Shown piece by piece: positions 53,801 to 64,000 of a DNA stretch of 64,000 nt. Below the pieces are notes generated by a model that was not told where the DNA came from, did not search any database, and saw nothing but the letters and a program-made list of their open reading frames with translations. The translations under genes were made by a program, and so were the position numbers. The number at the start of each line of letters is the position of its first letter. Positions within the stretch are counted from its first letter, which is position 1. The stretch lies in assembly GCA_013398055.1 (NCBI GenBank), contig VZRS01009436.1, positions 548,654-612,653 of the forward strand, in the 5' to 3' direction. This DNA comes from Ifrita kowaldi (taxonomy: Eukaryota > Chordata > Aves > Passeriformes > Cinclosomatidae).

Positions 53801-56800
53801 AACATGTATAAAGCTATAAAAAAAAAAATGGACTATTGCAATTTTCTGTAAAATGTCCTAAGTAATTTTGTTTGTGATTTTAAATACTACATATTTTTTA
53901 AGCAGTCAACTACAGCTTTACCATTGTTCTCAGAAAGTAAAGGGAAATGGAACCTCAGTAAGAACCAGGAAAATTTATTTGAAAGAAAATATGGCACAAA
54001 TTTAAAAGTATTTTGTTATTATTGGGTTTAGTATGGGTGGATGAAAATTTTGCGGCAGAATGTTTTTCAGCAGAACCTGATGATTTGCTGATTCTTTGAC
54101 TTAAAACTGTCAATAGAAAAATGTAGAAAATCCAAAAATAAATTGCATCAAAAGCTGTTTGTAAAATTTGTGACAACTAGACAAGAAGATTTCTTATTTT
54201 ACAGAAAAATTATTGACTGTTGTGGTATTCTACTTTCATTCTTTTATAAACTAAACTTAGTCATGTTAAGTATTTTTAACTTTTAAGATACAAGAAAGTA
54301 AAACAAGCTAAAAAAATAGATATTAAATTTCTATTTGGCCTTTCTTCCACAGCTGAGCAGTAAACTTTACTAAATTATCAGAATTCATTAGGAAAGGAAA
54401 ACAACTTTCAGCCTGTCCTAATTTTGGAGAGGTGCTTTTCCAAGTTTCAATAGGATTTGAATTGTTCAAAGTACTTTTCCTTCAGCTCAAACTAAGGATT
54501 CTATTAGAAACATAGAAACCTTTATACCCAAATACAAGAATAATACTCTCTTTATCCATTTACTAACATAAATAAGACTCAAAGAACACGGGAAAGATAC
54601 TTGAGACCTCTCTTGGGTGAAATAACCGGGGGGTATGTGCTTACCTAGCTTGATAAAGTTCCCCTCTACAGCTGGATTCAATAAAAGGAAGAGGTTGGTT
54701 TATTCACAACAAGTATTTAATGTCTGCATTATGACAGAAGATCAATCGTTCAAATTCCCTGACTTCATCTGTGGAAAATACAGTGCTACAAAGAGAGATT
54801 TCATTCACTGTGTCTGCAGCTGTCCTAAGATGCAGCTGTCAAGCCCAGGGTCAGAATCAAGGTGGAATAACACAAAATTAAATGTTTTCAGTAGAATTAC
54901 CACATAACTCAGAGATGTGTTTGATTTGAAGTCTTGCCTGCACATATTGCATGAGAATGGTGTAAGCACTTAATAATCACTGACAGAAAGCCTTTGGTGA
55001 GATGCCACCAGGTCTTATTAAAAGTGTGCAGTGGAAAAACTTCCAACAGATTTCTTTTCCCCTTGTTACCTCCCAAATTTACTTCAAATTTGTAGGAATC
55101 TTCAGCAGAGTGTAAGACAAGGTAAGTGTAAGACTACCTTTAAATTTTCAAACTGGGTGATATCTACTATGACCCAGCTTAGGCTTACACAGGCATACTC
55201 AGTGCCTGGGCAATTATCCTGCCAGTTTGCCTCTAAAACCAATGCTGCGTACAATTAATACTTGTGATTAATTACATTAGAACTAATGATCCAAAATGCC
55301 TCCCCCTGAAGCTCCTACAAGTAATCTCATTCCTAAATTTATATAAGTCCTCTGTTGAGTTTTGACTGGGGTGAAACTCTGCCACCTGAGTTTGGAATTT
55401 ATCATATATCCAGAACCTGACATTTCCAAAAATTATCCACTGTCTCATATCCATATTATAGAAAGAATTAAAAATATACTGACATGCAAACCAGTTGATT
55501 ATGTAATTAGTTTAACTGAAATCACTCTAACATTTTTCCACGGGTGACGACTTCCAGGCAATTAATTTTACTCACAAGCTGGACACAAATTAGTTATCTA
55601 AATGCAAGAAAAGGACTGTGCATTTCTGCTGTCATTCAAAATTCAGAAAAAAATCCTGAATGTTCTCTTGTTTTTCATGGTGTCCTTATGAAAACCCAGA
55701 CAAGGACTGGAATCAGGAAACTAGACACAATTAAAGAAATGAGACAGAAGTCATAGCAGAGACTTTTGGAGATAACTAAAAATGGAGGAGAGAGGATAAG
55801 TAGGTCAATGAGAGAAAGGTTGCAAAGATAAACAACTGAAACACAGGCTTTACTAGGTTCCTTCTGACTCTCCTAGAACAGCACTCAAAAAAAGGGCAGT
55901 ACTGAAGATGTTTATTAGAACTGTTGCCTCAGTTTGAAAACCATCTACAATAAGATATAAATTAGCTGAATTAATGTAAGTCACAACTCACCAATACGGC
56001 AAAAGAACCCATCTGAATTTATGACTGTAAATCCCCACTACCTCTTTCCCTTTTAGCATGCACTGCAGCTCAACAGGCTTTTCTCATATCACACTACTGC
56101 CAACATCCTCTACCACAGCTACAAAAACGTCCTTCCACCTTGAAGAAAATGAGCAACTACCTTCTCTGGCCCATACAAGTTTACTGAAAGTTTGCTTCTC
56201 TTTACTGATTCATTATCACTTAACAGAATACCCTGGGCCTGACTCACTGTAAACAAAGCTAATTACCAAAACAAATCACTACAAAAACAGCATCACCAAA
56301 CTTGCATATAGGTTTGGTAAAAAAAATTGCAGTTCTTCCTAATCAATTTATAGGTCTTTGTTTAGGCAAAGGAAATTACTGACCCTCTAAGGATTTTTTT
56401 TTATAGCTGTGGCTTTGGAAAGCCAGTTTCTCAAGTTCTTCATTTTATTTAAGGTCAAGAGGACAATTAAATATATATGGTCTATAAGGAAAACAAAAAA
56501 GCAATAAAGAACATATCCATGCTAAAACAATTAAACTGCAATTACCTTGTCAGTCTGTAAATGTAAAGATAGAAACATTACTATGCAAGAAAGTTTCTAG
56601 AGGATTTGTAGGATCAGATCCCATCCCATAAGCTATTCATTATTTTTTAATATTTGGTATTTATTATAAAGATAGTCATTATTTTTTAACAATAACCCAC
56701 ATAAAACATTAAAATTCTGGCTGATAAAATCTGATGAATATACAGGATTAAGAAGGTATAAAAATTACTTTTTTTTCCTCATTTTTTGAATAATACATTT

Positions 56801-57128
56801 TTATCAAAATATCTTCAGCTTTCTTCATTATTTAAAGATATACTTTTAAATTATAAAACTGCTAAGCACTTTTGTGAAGAGCTTGGTTTTCCAAGTTTTT
56901 AGGTCATATAGGAATGACAGCTGTTTATTTAGAAACAGGTCAGACCAAGTACCTGAAATAGGTATACATGCATATAATTAGGGTCCATATAACATAGCTT
57001 TAAGTTTTTCTTAATTAATGTAGATCTCAGCATTCAATTCATCATGAAAATACAAAGATTACACCCACATTTGAATGTGAACTTTCACTATTTGCTTACA
57101 GTTGCCATTTTAGCTTATACCTTGTCAT

Positions 57129-57154
57129 CAATATTGTTTGACTGAACAATATTG
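57129..57154. repeat. Perfect inverted repeat (10-bp arms, 6-nt loop)
   Basis: CAATATTGTT (57129-57138) and AACAATATTG (57145-57154) are exact reverse complements around TGACTG. The arms are AT-rich and each contains the palindrome CAATATTG. No flanking structure suggests a transposon terminus. Confidence 0.5.
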
Positions 57155-58024
57155 TTTTGCCAAATGTTAAAACAGAGTTTCAAATTGATTTGCACAAACA
57201 TATGAACATATTTAAAGAAAAGTTTTCCTGCAGTGTTTAACCAGTTCCACCATGAATTCCTAAAGGATATTCAAATTCTAAACGTCCCATAAGTTCTTAA
57301 TCTTTAAAATACAGCTAAATTTATTTCTCACATTTCTACATCCATTTTATTATTATTACGTGCTCAATAAAAAAGAGAGGTTACTATAAAGGCTTTAATC
57401 ATCTCTGATGCAGAGTGGCATTCCTAAAAAATCACAACCACTGTTGTTTAAAGGTTTTTCCTTCACCTCAATCTGCATCAAGTACAAACAGGTACTTAAT
57501 AAGTGGACTCTGTATGCCTTTTCTCTTCAACATACACAAAAGTACTTCAGCTTGAACTATATTCAAGAGAAATATTTTGCATTGTTTTGCTGTACAGTCA
57601 GAACAAAACCAGAAATGCTCCAGCATCATGGAGACTAAAATGTTGTGTCAAATCTTCTAATAAAAAGGGCTACATCTGAACAGAGCTAACATTTTACCAT
57701 ACACATTGCAATGAGACTTCCTCTGCCATTGTGAATTTATAACTTCTTGTGACAGCCTTAGAAATACTTAGAAAAGCAGCAAAGAATCCAATCTCAGAAA
57801 TGTTACAAGACATTTGACACCTTCGTAACTAAAGCCATTGAATCTAGGAGGGTGCTTAATCAAGACAAATATTGTTTATTTTAGCATAATTCACTGGTAC
57901 AAGAAACAGACCCAGAAGTTTGTTTGACTGTTTTCTTATGGGCTTTTAGCAAAAGAGAATTATTGGACTGGATAGACATCAGCAGGACACTGCAGGTAGC
58001 TTTATCTCACTCTCGAGTTAGTTG

Positions 58025-58036
58025 CTCCTGCAGGAG
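58025..58036. repeat. 12-bp perfect palindrome
   Basis: CTCCTGCAGGAG is its own reverse complement. It is the first of three inverted repeats within 400 bp in a segment (about 57960-58420) that is less AT-rich than the surrounding intron and that I could not assign to a repeat family. Confidence 0.6.
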
Positions 58037-58067
58037 AGGCTGGACAGAAAGGTAAGAGTTCCTCTTG

Positions 58068-58093
58068 GATGGTATCCCCTTGGGGATACCATC
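58068..58093. repeat. Perfect inverted repeat with 12-bp arms and a 2-nt centre
   Basis: GATGGTATCCCC (58068-58079), a TT centre, then GGGGATACCATC (58082-58093). The arms match exactly over 12 bp. The structure is compact and symmetrical and lies in the same unclassified segment as the palindromes at 58025 and 58394. Confidence 0.8.
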
Positions 58094-58393
58094 GGGAAAG
58101 CTGAAGGTAAGGCAAGGGTTGACAAGTCACTGTCTCAGGGTGGAAGTGCTGCTGGGAACTTTATGCTGCTCCAGGGGGGACTAAGAATTTAGGAGCACTT
58201 CTAAAATGTTTGTACACCAACAGAAGCAGTACAAGAAACACAGGATAAACTGAAAGCTTTGGTCTCATCCCAGAGCTGCGATGACACTGGCCCTGTCTCC
58301 TGGATGGCCGTGCCACCTGCACTGTAGAGAGTTGTTCTCTGGGGTGGAGCCCTCAGACCTGGATTGTAGCTTCTCATGCAGAACTCTGGGTGC

Positions 58394-58415
58394 AACACAA
58401 CTGTTCAGTTGTGTT
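58394..58415. repeat. Perfect inverted repeat with 10-bp arms and a 2-nt centre
   Basis: AACACAACTG (58394-58403), TT, then CAGTTGTGTT (58406-58415). It has the same arm-TT-arm layout as the repeat at 58068-58093 and runs directly into a pentanucleotide-like repeat. Confidence 0.75.
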
Positions 58416-58467
58416 CTGTTACGCTCTGTTCTGTTCTCTTCTGATCTATTCCATTCTATTCCATTCC
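58411..58467 (+). repeat. Degenerate pentanucleotide repeat (TTCTG / TTCCA)
   Basis: Imperfect five-base periodicity (TTCTG, TTCTC, then ATTCC and ATTCT units). Arrays of TTCTA-like pentamers commonly grow from CR1 3' ends in birds. This one could mark the tail of an unrecognised older element that ends here on the plus strand. Confidence 0.6.
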
Positions 58468-58689
58468 CCGTGCTCACCATGAGTCGAATAACAATGTGAG
58501 TATTTGTCTGAAATGCCAGTGGTCTTTGAAAGACATATGACACAAAGGTTAGAACTGGAAACAGGACTTCACTTTATTTTTCTGACTCTGTTTTAGAGCC
58601 AGTGCTCACAAGTGTTATCACAATGTGCATGTATAGCCAGGAGCAGGATAATGTATTCTCCAGTTCATCTTTAAAAAGCATCCCATGCC

Positions 58690-58845
58690 ATCTGGCGAAG
58701 GCAACTAACAGAGCTACAGTGTTTAAGAGGCATTTGGACAATGTGTTTAATACTATACTTTAAGTTTTGGTCAACCCTGAAGTGGTCAAGCAGTTGGACT
58801 GTTTTAGGTCCCTGCCAGCTGTACTATCCTGTTCTTTTGAAGGGC
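58690..58845 (+). mobile_element. CR1-like LINE 3' end
   Basis: GTGTTTAAGAGGCATTTGG, then GGTCAACCCTGAAGTGGTC, AGCAGTTGGACTG and TTTTAGGTCCCTGCCAGC follow the ordered motifs of an avian CR1-type 3' region ('...cctgaagtggtcaggcagttggactagatgatc...taggtcccttccaact...'). The sequence then ends at a degraded TATCCTGTTC, where an ATTCTATTCT-like tail is expected. Orientation is plus, opposite to the CR1 pieces at 35.1 and 47.5 kb. The left boundary is uncertain and no coding content is left. Confidence 0.7.
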
Positions 58846-60146
58846 AGGAGCAGCAGCAAATGAAAGGTGAGGGGACCCTTATTGGCCACGAGAGAAGGGC
58901 CATACCGTCACCTTTATGAGATGGAAAAACCTGAACTTTTCCCTGTTTTAGAGGATTCAGGGAAAAGCTGGCATCACAGTGATCTAACTCTCCAAAGGTA
59001 TGATCACGAAGATGAGAGTCCAACTTTAAAACAGGACTTTGTCTTGAAAAGTAACTCTATGTAGAGATATACTGCATGTAAACACCAAGGTTCGTTTTAA
59101 CCTTATAAAAGCATTACTGTGAAGAGTTAAATTTGGATTTTTCCTGTCAGTAATGTTGACCCTTTGATATATACACTTTCTTACCAGAAAACACTAACCT
59201 TTGGCAGAGAGGAAATAAGAATTTACTCACAGTAAGATTCCATTTACTGTGCCTAAAATAAAAAATACAAAATGCATCATCTTCACCCAGACTTCTGAGA
59301 AAAAGCAGAATAAACTGAACTGGGTCTGGAAGTGACTGCATCCTTAATATATTTTATTCCAGACATTCAAGAAAACAAATACCAATGAGGCCCTTCAGAC
59401 TCAAAATCCACGGCATAGAACCAAGGCCTATAGCTTGAAATCTGTTGAATTTTTTTCTTACATGAGAAAAAAACCCACTTGATTTCTCTAGTGAATAAGT
59501 CACCATGGACAAACGGAACAATCACCACTCACAGGAATGCAAGAAAATAACGCCTGGCATAGCCATCATGAGCCTTCATGCAGGCAAAAAAAAGATTACA
59601 GGCAAGACTATTGTGATTAGACAGAAGTTTTTGACTGTAGTTACCTAAACGCTACCACTCTTACTTTGTGAAAAAGCACACTCTAACTCTGCTTCTGGTT
59701 TTGACGTTTTCAGATGTTTATTGAAAGATATGTTTTAAATCTCCATCCTCCTATCAACTGGCTACAGACCACTGTATGGAAGATCCCTTCTGTGGCGTGT
59801 GTGAGCAGTTGCTGCAAAACCTACTAGAAAACATCAGTCTGCATTTTTTCCACAACAGCCAGGTCTGACTTTAAAAAAACCTTCATCAAAACCTGGAAGA
59901 TCTTATCAAATTTGGCCATAAATCCTGTTTATATACCAGGGAAAAGTTGTCCTTCATTCCACAGCAAAAAAGAATTAAAATAGCCTTTTCAAACAAGCCA
60001 GCTGCTTACATCGTTCTAAAGGAAATGATAAATGATTTAAAAAATATTCAAGTCTAATTGAAAACTCTATAGGAATACAACTGAACAAGCTGGTGGGTCA
60101 TGCATTCATACAAAATATATTTGTTTTTCTCTGACTGATTGGTTTT

Positions 60147-60738
60147 TGGCTGGTTTAACCCCAGCCAGAAACCAAGCCCCACACAGCCACTTGCTCATTC
60201 CCCCGCCTGCAGGATTGGGGAGAATAGTGGCAGAGTAAAAGGTAGAAAACTCATGGGTTGAGATAAAGACAGTTTAATAAGGAAAGAAAAAGCCACACAC
60301 AAAGCAGAGCAAAACAAGGAATTCAATCACCATTTCCCATGGGCAGGCAGCTGTTCAGCCATCTCCAAGAGAGCAGGGCCCCATCACATGTGATGGTTAC
60401 TTGAAAAGACAAATGCCATCACCCCAAACATCCCCCTCTTTTTCTTCCCTCCCCCCACTTTATATACTGAACAAGATGCCATATGGTCTGGAATGTCCCT
60501 TTGGTCAGTTTGGGTCACCTCTCCTGGCTGTGTCTCCTCTCAGCCTCCCATGCAGCACCAACTTCCTCATCAGTGTGGCTGTACAAAAAGACAAAAAAGC
60601 CTTGGCTCTGTGTGAGCCCTGCTCAGCAATAACTAAAACATCTCTGTGTTATCAACCCTGTGCTCAGCACAAATGCAAAACAGAGTCCCACACCAGCCAC
60701 TGTGAAGAGGATTAACTCCACCCCAGCTGAAACCAGCA
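60147..60738 (-). mobile_element. Near-complete avian ERV-type solo LTR
   Basis: On the minus strand this 592-bp element starts TGCTGGTTTCAGCTGGGG near 60738 and ends GGGGTTAAACCAGCCA near 60147, so it has TG...CA ends. Motifs in order include GATAACACAGAGATGTTTTAG, TATTGCTGAGCAGGGCT, GACCAAAGGGACATTCC, a TATATAAA box (60466-60459), and ATTAAA (60278-60273) before CTGTCTTTATCTCAACCCA. They match a bird LTR family that I remember. U3, R and U5 would be arranged around the TATA box and poly(A) signal. No gag, pol or env sequence adjoins it. A clear target-site duplication was not seen. It is better preserved than the copy at 45385-45790. Confidence 0.8.
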
Positions 60739-63700
60739 CACTGTTTATACTTTCATTGCCAGCTAACAAATGAACCCGTAAAAAATACACATGGTTGTTG
60801 CACTTCTCAACTTGAGAATGTGCTTGAGAATATCTGCCAGTAACTTCATTACAGTTACAAGTGGAAAATAATGGATTTTTCATTTTGTTACCAGATGCAT
60901 AAAGATGAGAGAGAAAAAAAACTCGTATTGCACCAGATTAACAGAAAGATGAAGAATGAAACAAACTTTTTTTACTACACATTCTTTTTCTGTCAAATCT
61001 TTCTTAATTATTTGATTTATTAAAAAAATGTTAAAACTAAACAATGAGGTATATGGAAATTTCTTTTTCTGCTTCAGTCCAAATCTTCTGATTTTAGAAG
61101 TATATTTATTAATGCACTAAAAAATCCCAAACAACAAAATGCAACTATTTTTTTTATTATTTTAAAACGTAAGTGGTACCTACTACCAAAAGACACCTAT
61201 GTTTGTCAATGATAACAACTGAAAGTAATAAATGGACCGAAACCTGTTTTCACTTATTTTTCATGCCAAAATATATCAACGTTTATATAGGAACAATCAC
61301 AACTATCCTTTCCTGGAGAGGGCATAGAGAAGAAAAATCTGTACTGAGAATACTTACAAAGACAGATGGTATTTTTGGTCTTAAATTACAAAACTCTACT
61401 GTTAAATGACTAGCATGACCTGAGAATATCTGGAGGATAAAAGGTGTCCATTTTCATGACCTTAAGAAAGAAACAAATCTCTTGTCTGACAAAAAGGTAG
61501 AAAAAATACACTAACAAGGAAGCAAACTTACCAACAGAGCACACATTCAAAGACATCTTTAAAAGTTTGCAAAGAAAAAGTTCACAGTTCATTTCCCTCA
61601 TTCTCCATAGTTTAGATATGAGTATTCATCCATGCACCTTTAATGTCAGAAAGAGAATATCAAGCTATGTTTGTCACTGATGAGCTGTGAAGATGACAGC
61701 TAAAAATCAAACACATAGGCCTAAATAGGTATAGAAGTTTCCAGGACAGAAATACTGAAGAGAAAAGCAGAAAAACAGTAGGATGCTTAGCAGAACTCTT
61801 AACTATCCACACCACTGGCACAAGGAAAGCTGGCTCACAGCAGCCTCTGCTAAATGATTCTTTTAGTTCTGTTTTTCCCCCACATTAAAATCCCTGTATA
61901 TTCAGAGCACCATCACCCACAGCAAGCTAGTAAAGTTTCTAGAACTTGAAATGAACAAAATGAACAATTGAATATTATCCTTCCTTTCTGCCAGTTAATA
62001 TTTTTATGCAGTTTCACCACTTATGTGGACAGAAAAGTGACTAAAAAACTTAGTGGCACATTTATTGTAAGTAGTAAAATATCATAAGAAAAGCTAGGAA
62101 ATTTTATGCAGATTACTGGAGTGCATAAGTACTCTCACCATTTAAGCATATATTCACACAGGTGACAAAAGTGTAGCAGCAGAAATATGTATGCATACAT
62201 TTACTAACACATGTTATTATTTATTTTATTTTATTTAGCACAATGTATTTCAATAGGAATAATGACTCTTCAAGGGACTTTGGATCATGCTTCTTTATTT
62301 TTTATTCTATATGCTGGTGAAACAAAATGTCCAGGGTATACCTTTGAATCTGGCCAAGCGAAACAAAAGGGAAATAAAGAAGCTTTCTCATCTACCTTAA
62401 ACAGTGATTTTGATTTTTGGATGCAACAGATTACTCCAGACAACATAGAAGTTTCTCTTTTAAGTGTGTATGATAATCATGGGAGACAGCGAGTGAGATG
62501 TGGATAGTTATTTAGTGCCAATAGCATGAAACCAAGCTAAGCAGATTTCAAGTAAGTAAATTTGCTACCAGCTATGTATAGCTGAATGCAGAATTAGCTG
62601 TCAAAGGAAACAGTGTTTTAACTCAAAATCACTGCAGGCAAACACGATTAACTACAACAACCAAAAAATCTGTTCAGCCCACAGGTTTTACCATTTCAAT
62701 ACTTCCTAATCAGTTCTTGCAAATATTCAACTCACCCCTAAGAGCATCTCCAAACCCTATTTTCGTCCTTGTAACGTGACTCCATGACCAAAGTTTTGAT
62801 CACTTTACTATCTGCAGAGTAAATGCTCACCATACAAATACTCATTATTTCATGAATAACCACAGGACTGCTATTGTTTTTCCTTCTGTTCCCTCCCTCT
62901 TTAAAAAAAAAAAAATAATAATCGGTCACCAATTAGAAAACTGAAACAGTAACACTTGACATAGTACAGTACAAATAGCAGAGCTAATATCTGAAAAAGA
63001 ACAGGTTTGCAAATACAGGTCATATGACTTTTGTTCAGTCCCACTGCTTCCTAAGTATTAGCAAATAGAGCTGATCAGTGAATATAAACATCTCAGCTTG
63101 TAGCCATTTATGGATCTTTGTAATTGCTCCTGCCACCTATTTGCCTTGAGTATATTGAGTATTTGCAAGGCTTTCTGCCATCTCCAAGTGTTTGGTTTTT
63201 TTCAAGTATATCCTACAATTCAGAAGTGTGTCATCTGGAATTTGAAAATTCTCACCACCAGATGTGCAATTGCACCAAAAAATACAGATGTACTGTTTAG
63301 ATCCAGAAAATAAGCATATCCATATAAAAGCTCCTCTGTGAATAAAGGTATCATGAGTGTTTTCTACTCATAGGATTTCATGACCCAGAAGGCCTCCTAC
63401 AGCTGCCTTGAAAATCATAGCCAAAGCCTATGCAATAATGTGCCTATTGCTTTTTTTTTTTGTAGGCATTCATCTGCCACAGGATGGAGATTAGGGGAAC
63501 TATTCATATGGCAATGATCCTGCTGGAGCTAGTTATGATCTTCATGAATCAGTAGTAAAAGTACAATATTGTAGTTTTCATGGCCTCCAGATGCCATGTC
63601 TTTGCTGCCTGTCTCAAAAATTCATAAAAATGAACATGGTGGAAGATCCATGTCATGTGCCATTGCTCTCCCTCTCCAAAACAGAGTGAATAAAATTTGG

Positions 63701-64000
63701 CCATCAGTTTTCATTTAACTGATTTCAGTGAATATTTTGACTTTGGTTATATTGCTTTCTTCTTTGTGACTTTTTTTTTGATATATGATGCCACTTAAAG
63801 TGCAAAGACCCTTTCCCCTTTATGGTTTATGAAATACATCATTTCATAATAAAGGTAAAAGTCCCGTTGATTAAAAAGTGGTTTTTTATGGTATATAATA
63901 GTCTATTTGTTGTGATTTTTCAAGCTTATTTTGCTCATGCAATTTCTCCATTAATATAATTATTGAGAAAGTTCTTTACCCAATTTTAATACTTTTAAAA

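Larger units (their letters stand above)
26449..64000 (-). other. CNTNAP2: CNTNAP2 intron 4, 3' portion (incomplete at the window edge)
   Basis: This is the intron upstream of exon 5, ending at the acceptor AG (26450-26449) and running off the right edge. It is phase 1 because exon 5 starts with two bases of a split Trp codon. Exon 4 should encode the end of the discoidin domain (residues like PLDWNGEG and VYGCSYW) and was not found, so the intron is at least 37.5 kb here. It contains the recognisable LTRs and CR1 fragments, both assembly defects and several microsatellites, listed separately. The AT-rich remainder shows no gene that I can support. Confidence 0.85.

Noticed and set aside
62211..62507. 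98-codon plus-strand frame preceded by a T-rich tract and TTTAG
   Set aside because: It looks superficially like an exon with an acceptor, but the peptide matches nothing I know and no matching donor or partner exon was evident.
1..64000. CRISPR arrays, prokaryotic operons, tRNA or rRNA genes, intact retroviral genes
   Set aside because: None of their signatures was seen. The repeats are simple, LTR or CR1 types, and the only supported coding sequence is split across CNTNAP2 exons.

Overview
This window is vertebrate genomic DNA, almost certainly from a bird. It is AT-rich and intron-dominated, and nearly all of it belongs to one gene read on the minus strand. Four short exons could be assembled from splice sites and translated sequence. 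They encode a contiguous stretch of contactin-associated protein-like 2 (CNTNAP2, also called CASPR2), a neurexin-superfamily adhesion protein of axons. The exon sizes (204, 185, 144 and 265 bp), splice phases and peptide sequence agree with exons 5 to 8 of the human gene as I remember it. CNTNAP5 and the other paralogues fit clearly worse. The avian assignment comes from 3' ends of CR1 LINEs and from two copies of an LTR family that I recognise as widespread in bird genomes.

Layout, left to right: 1-14638 is the 5' part (in gene orientation) of intron 8. Exon 8 is 14639-14903, intron 7 is 14904-20391, exon 7 is 20392-20535, intron 6 is 20536-23699, exon 6 is 23700-23884, intron 5 is 23885-26244, and exon 5 is 26245-26448. 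From 26449 to the right edge is intron 4, at least 37.5 kb. Exons 4 and 9 were looked for by expected peptide and splice signature and were not found. The four exons give one open frame of 265 complete codons with no stop or frameshift. They cover the whole first laminin-G-like domain and the first half of the second.

The introns carry an ordinary load of repeats: three recognisable CR1 fragments, two solo-LTR-like elements in opposite orientation (about 45.4-45.8 kb and 60.1-60.7 kb), several microsatellites, a 16-bp tandem triplet and a few strong perfect inverted repeats. There are two assembly defects: a near-identical tandem copy of about 203 bp joined by a single N (29507-29913), and a 25-N gap inside T-rich sequence (38960-38984). 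A very long pyrimidine tract (on the gene strand) sits against the exon 8 acceptor.

I found no bacterial, viral-genome or defence-like system, no second protein-coding gene, no tRNA or rRNA and no CRISPR array. The most useful points for follow-up are the exon 8 pyrimidine tract, the weak exon 6 donor, the palindrome cluster at 58.0-58.4 kb and the assembly artefacts.
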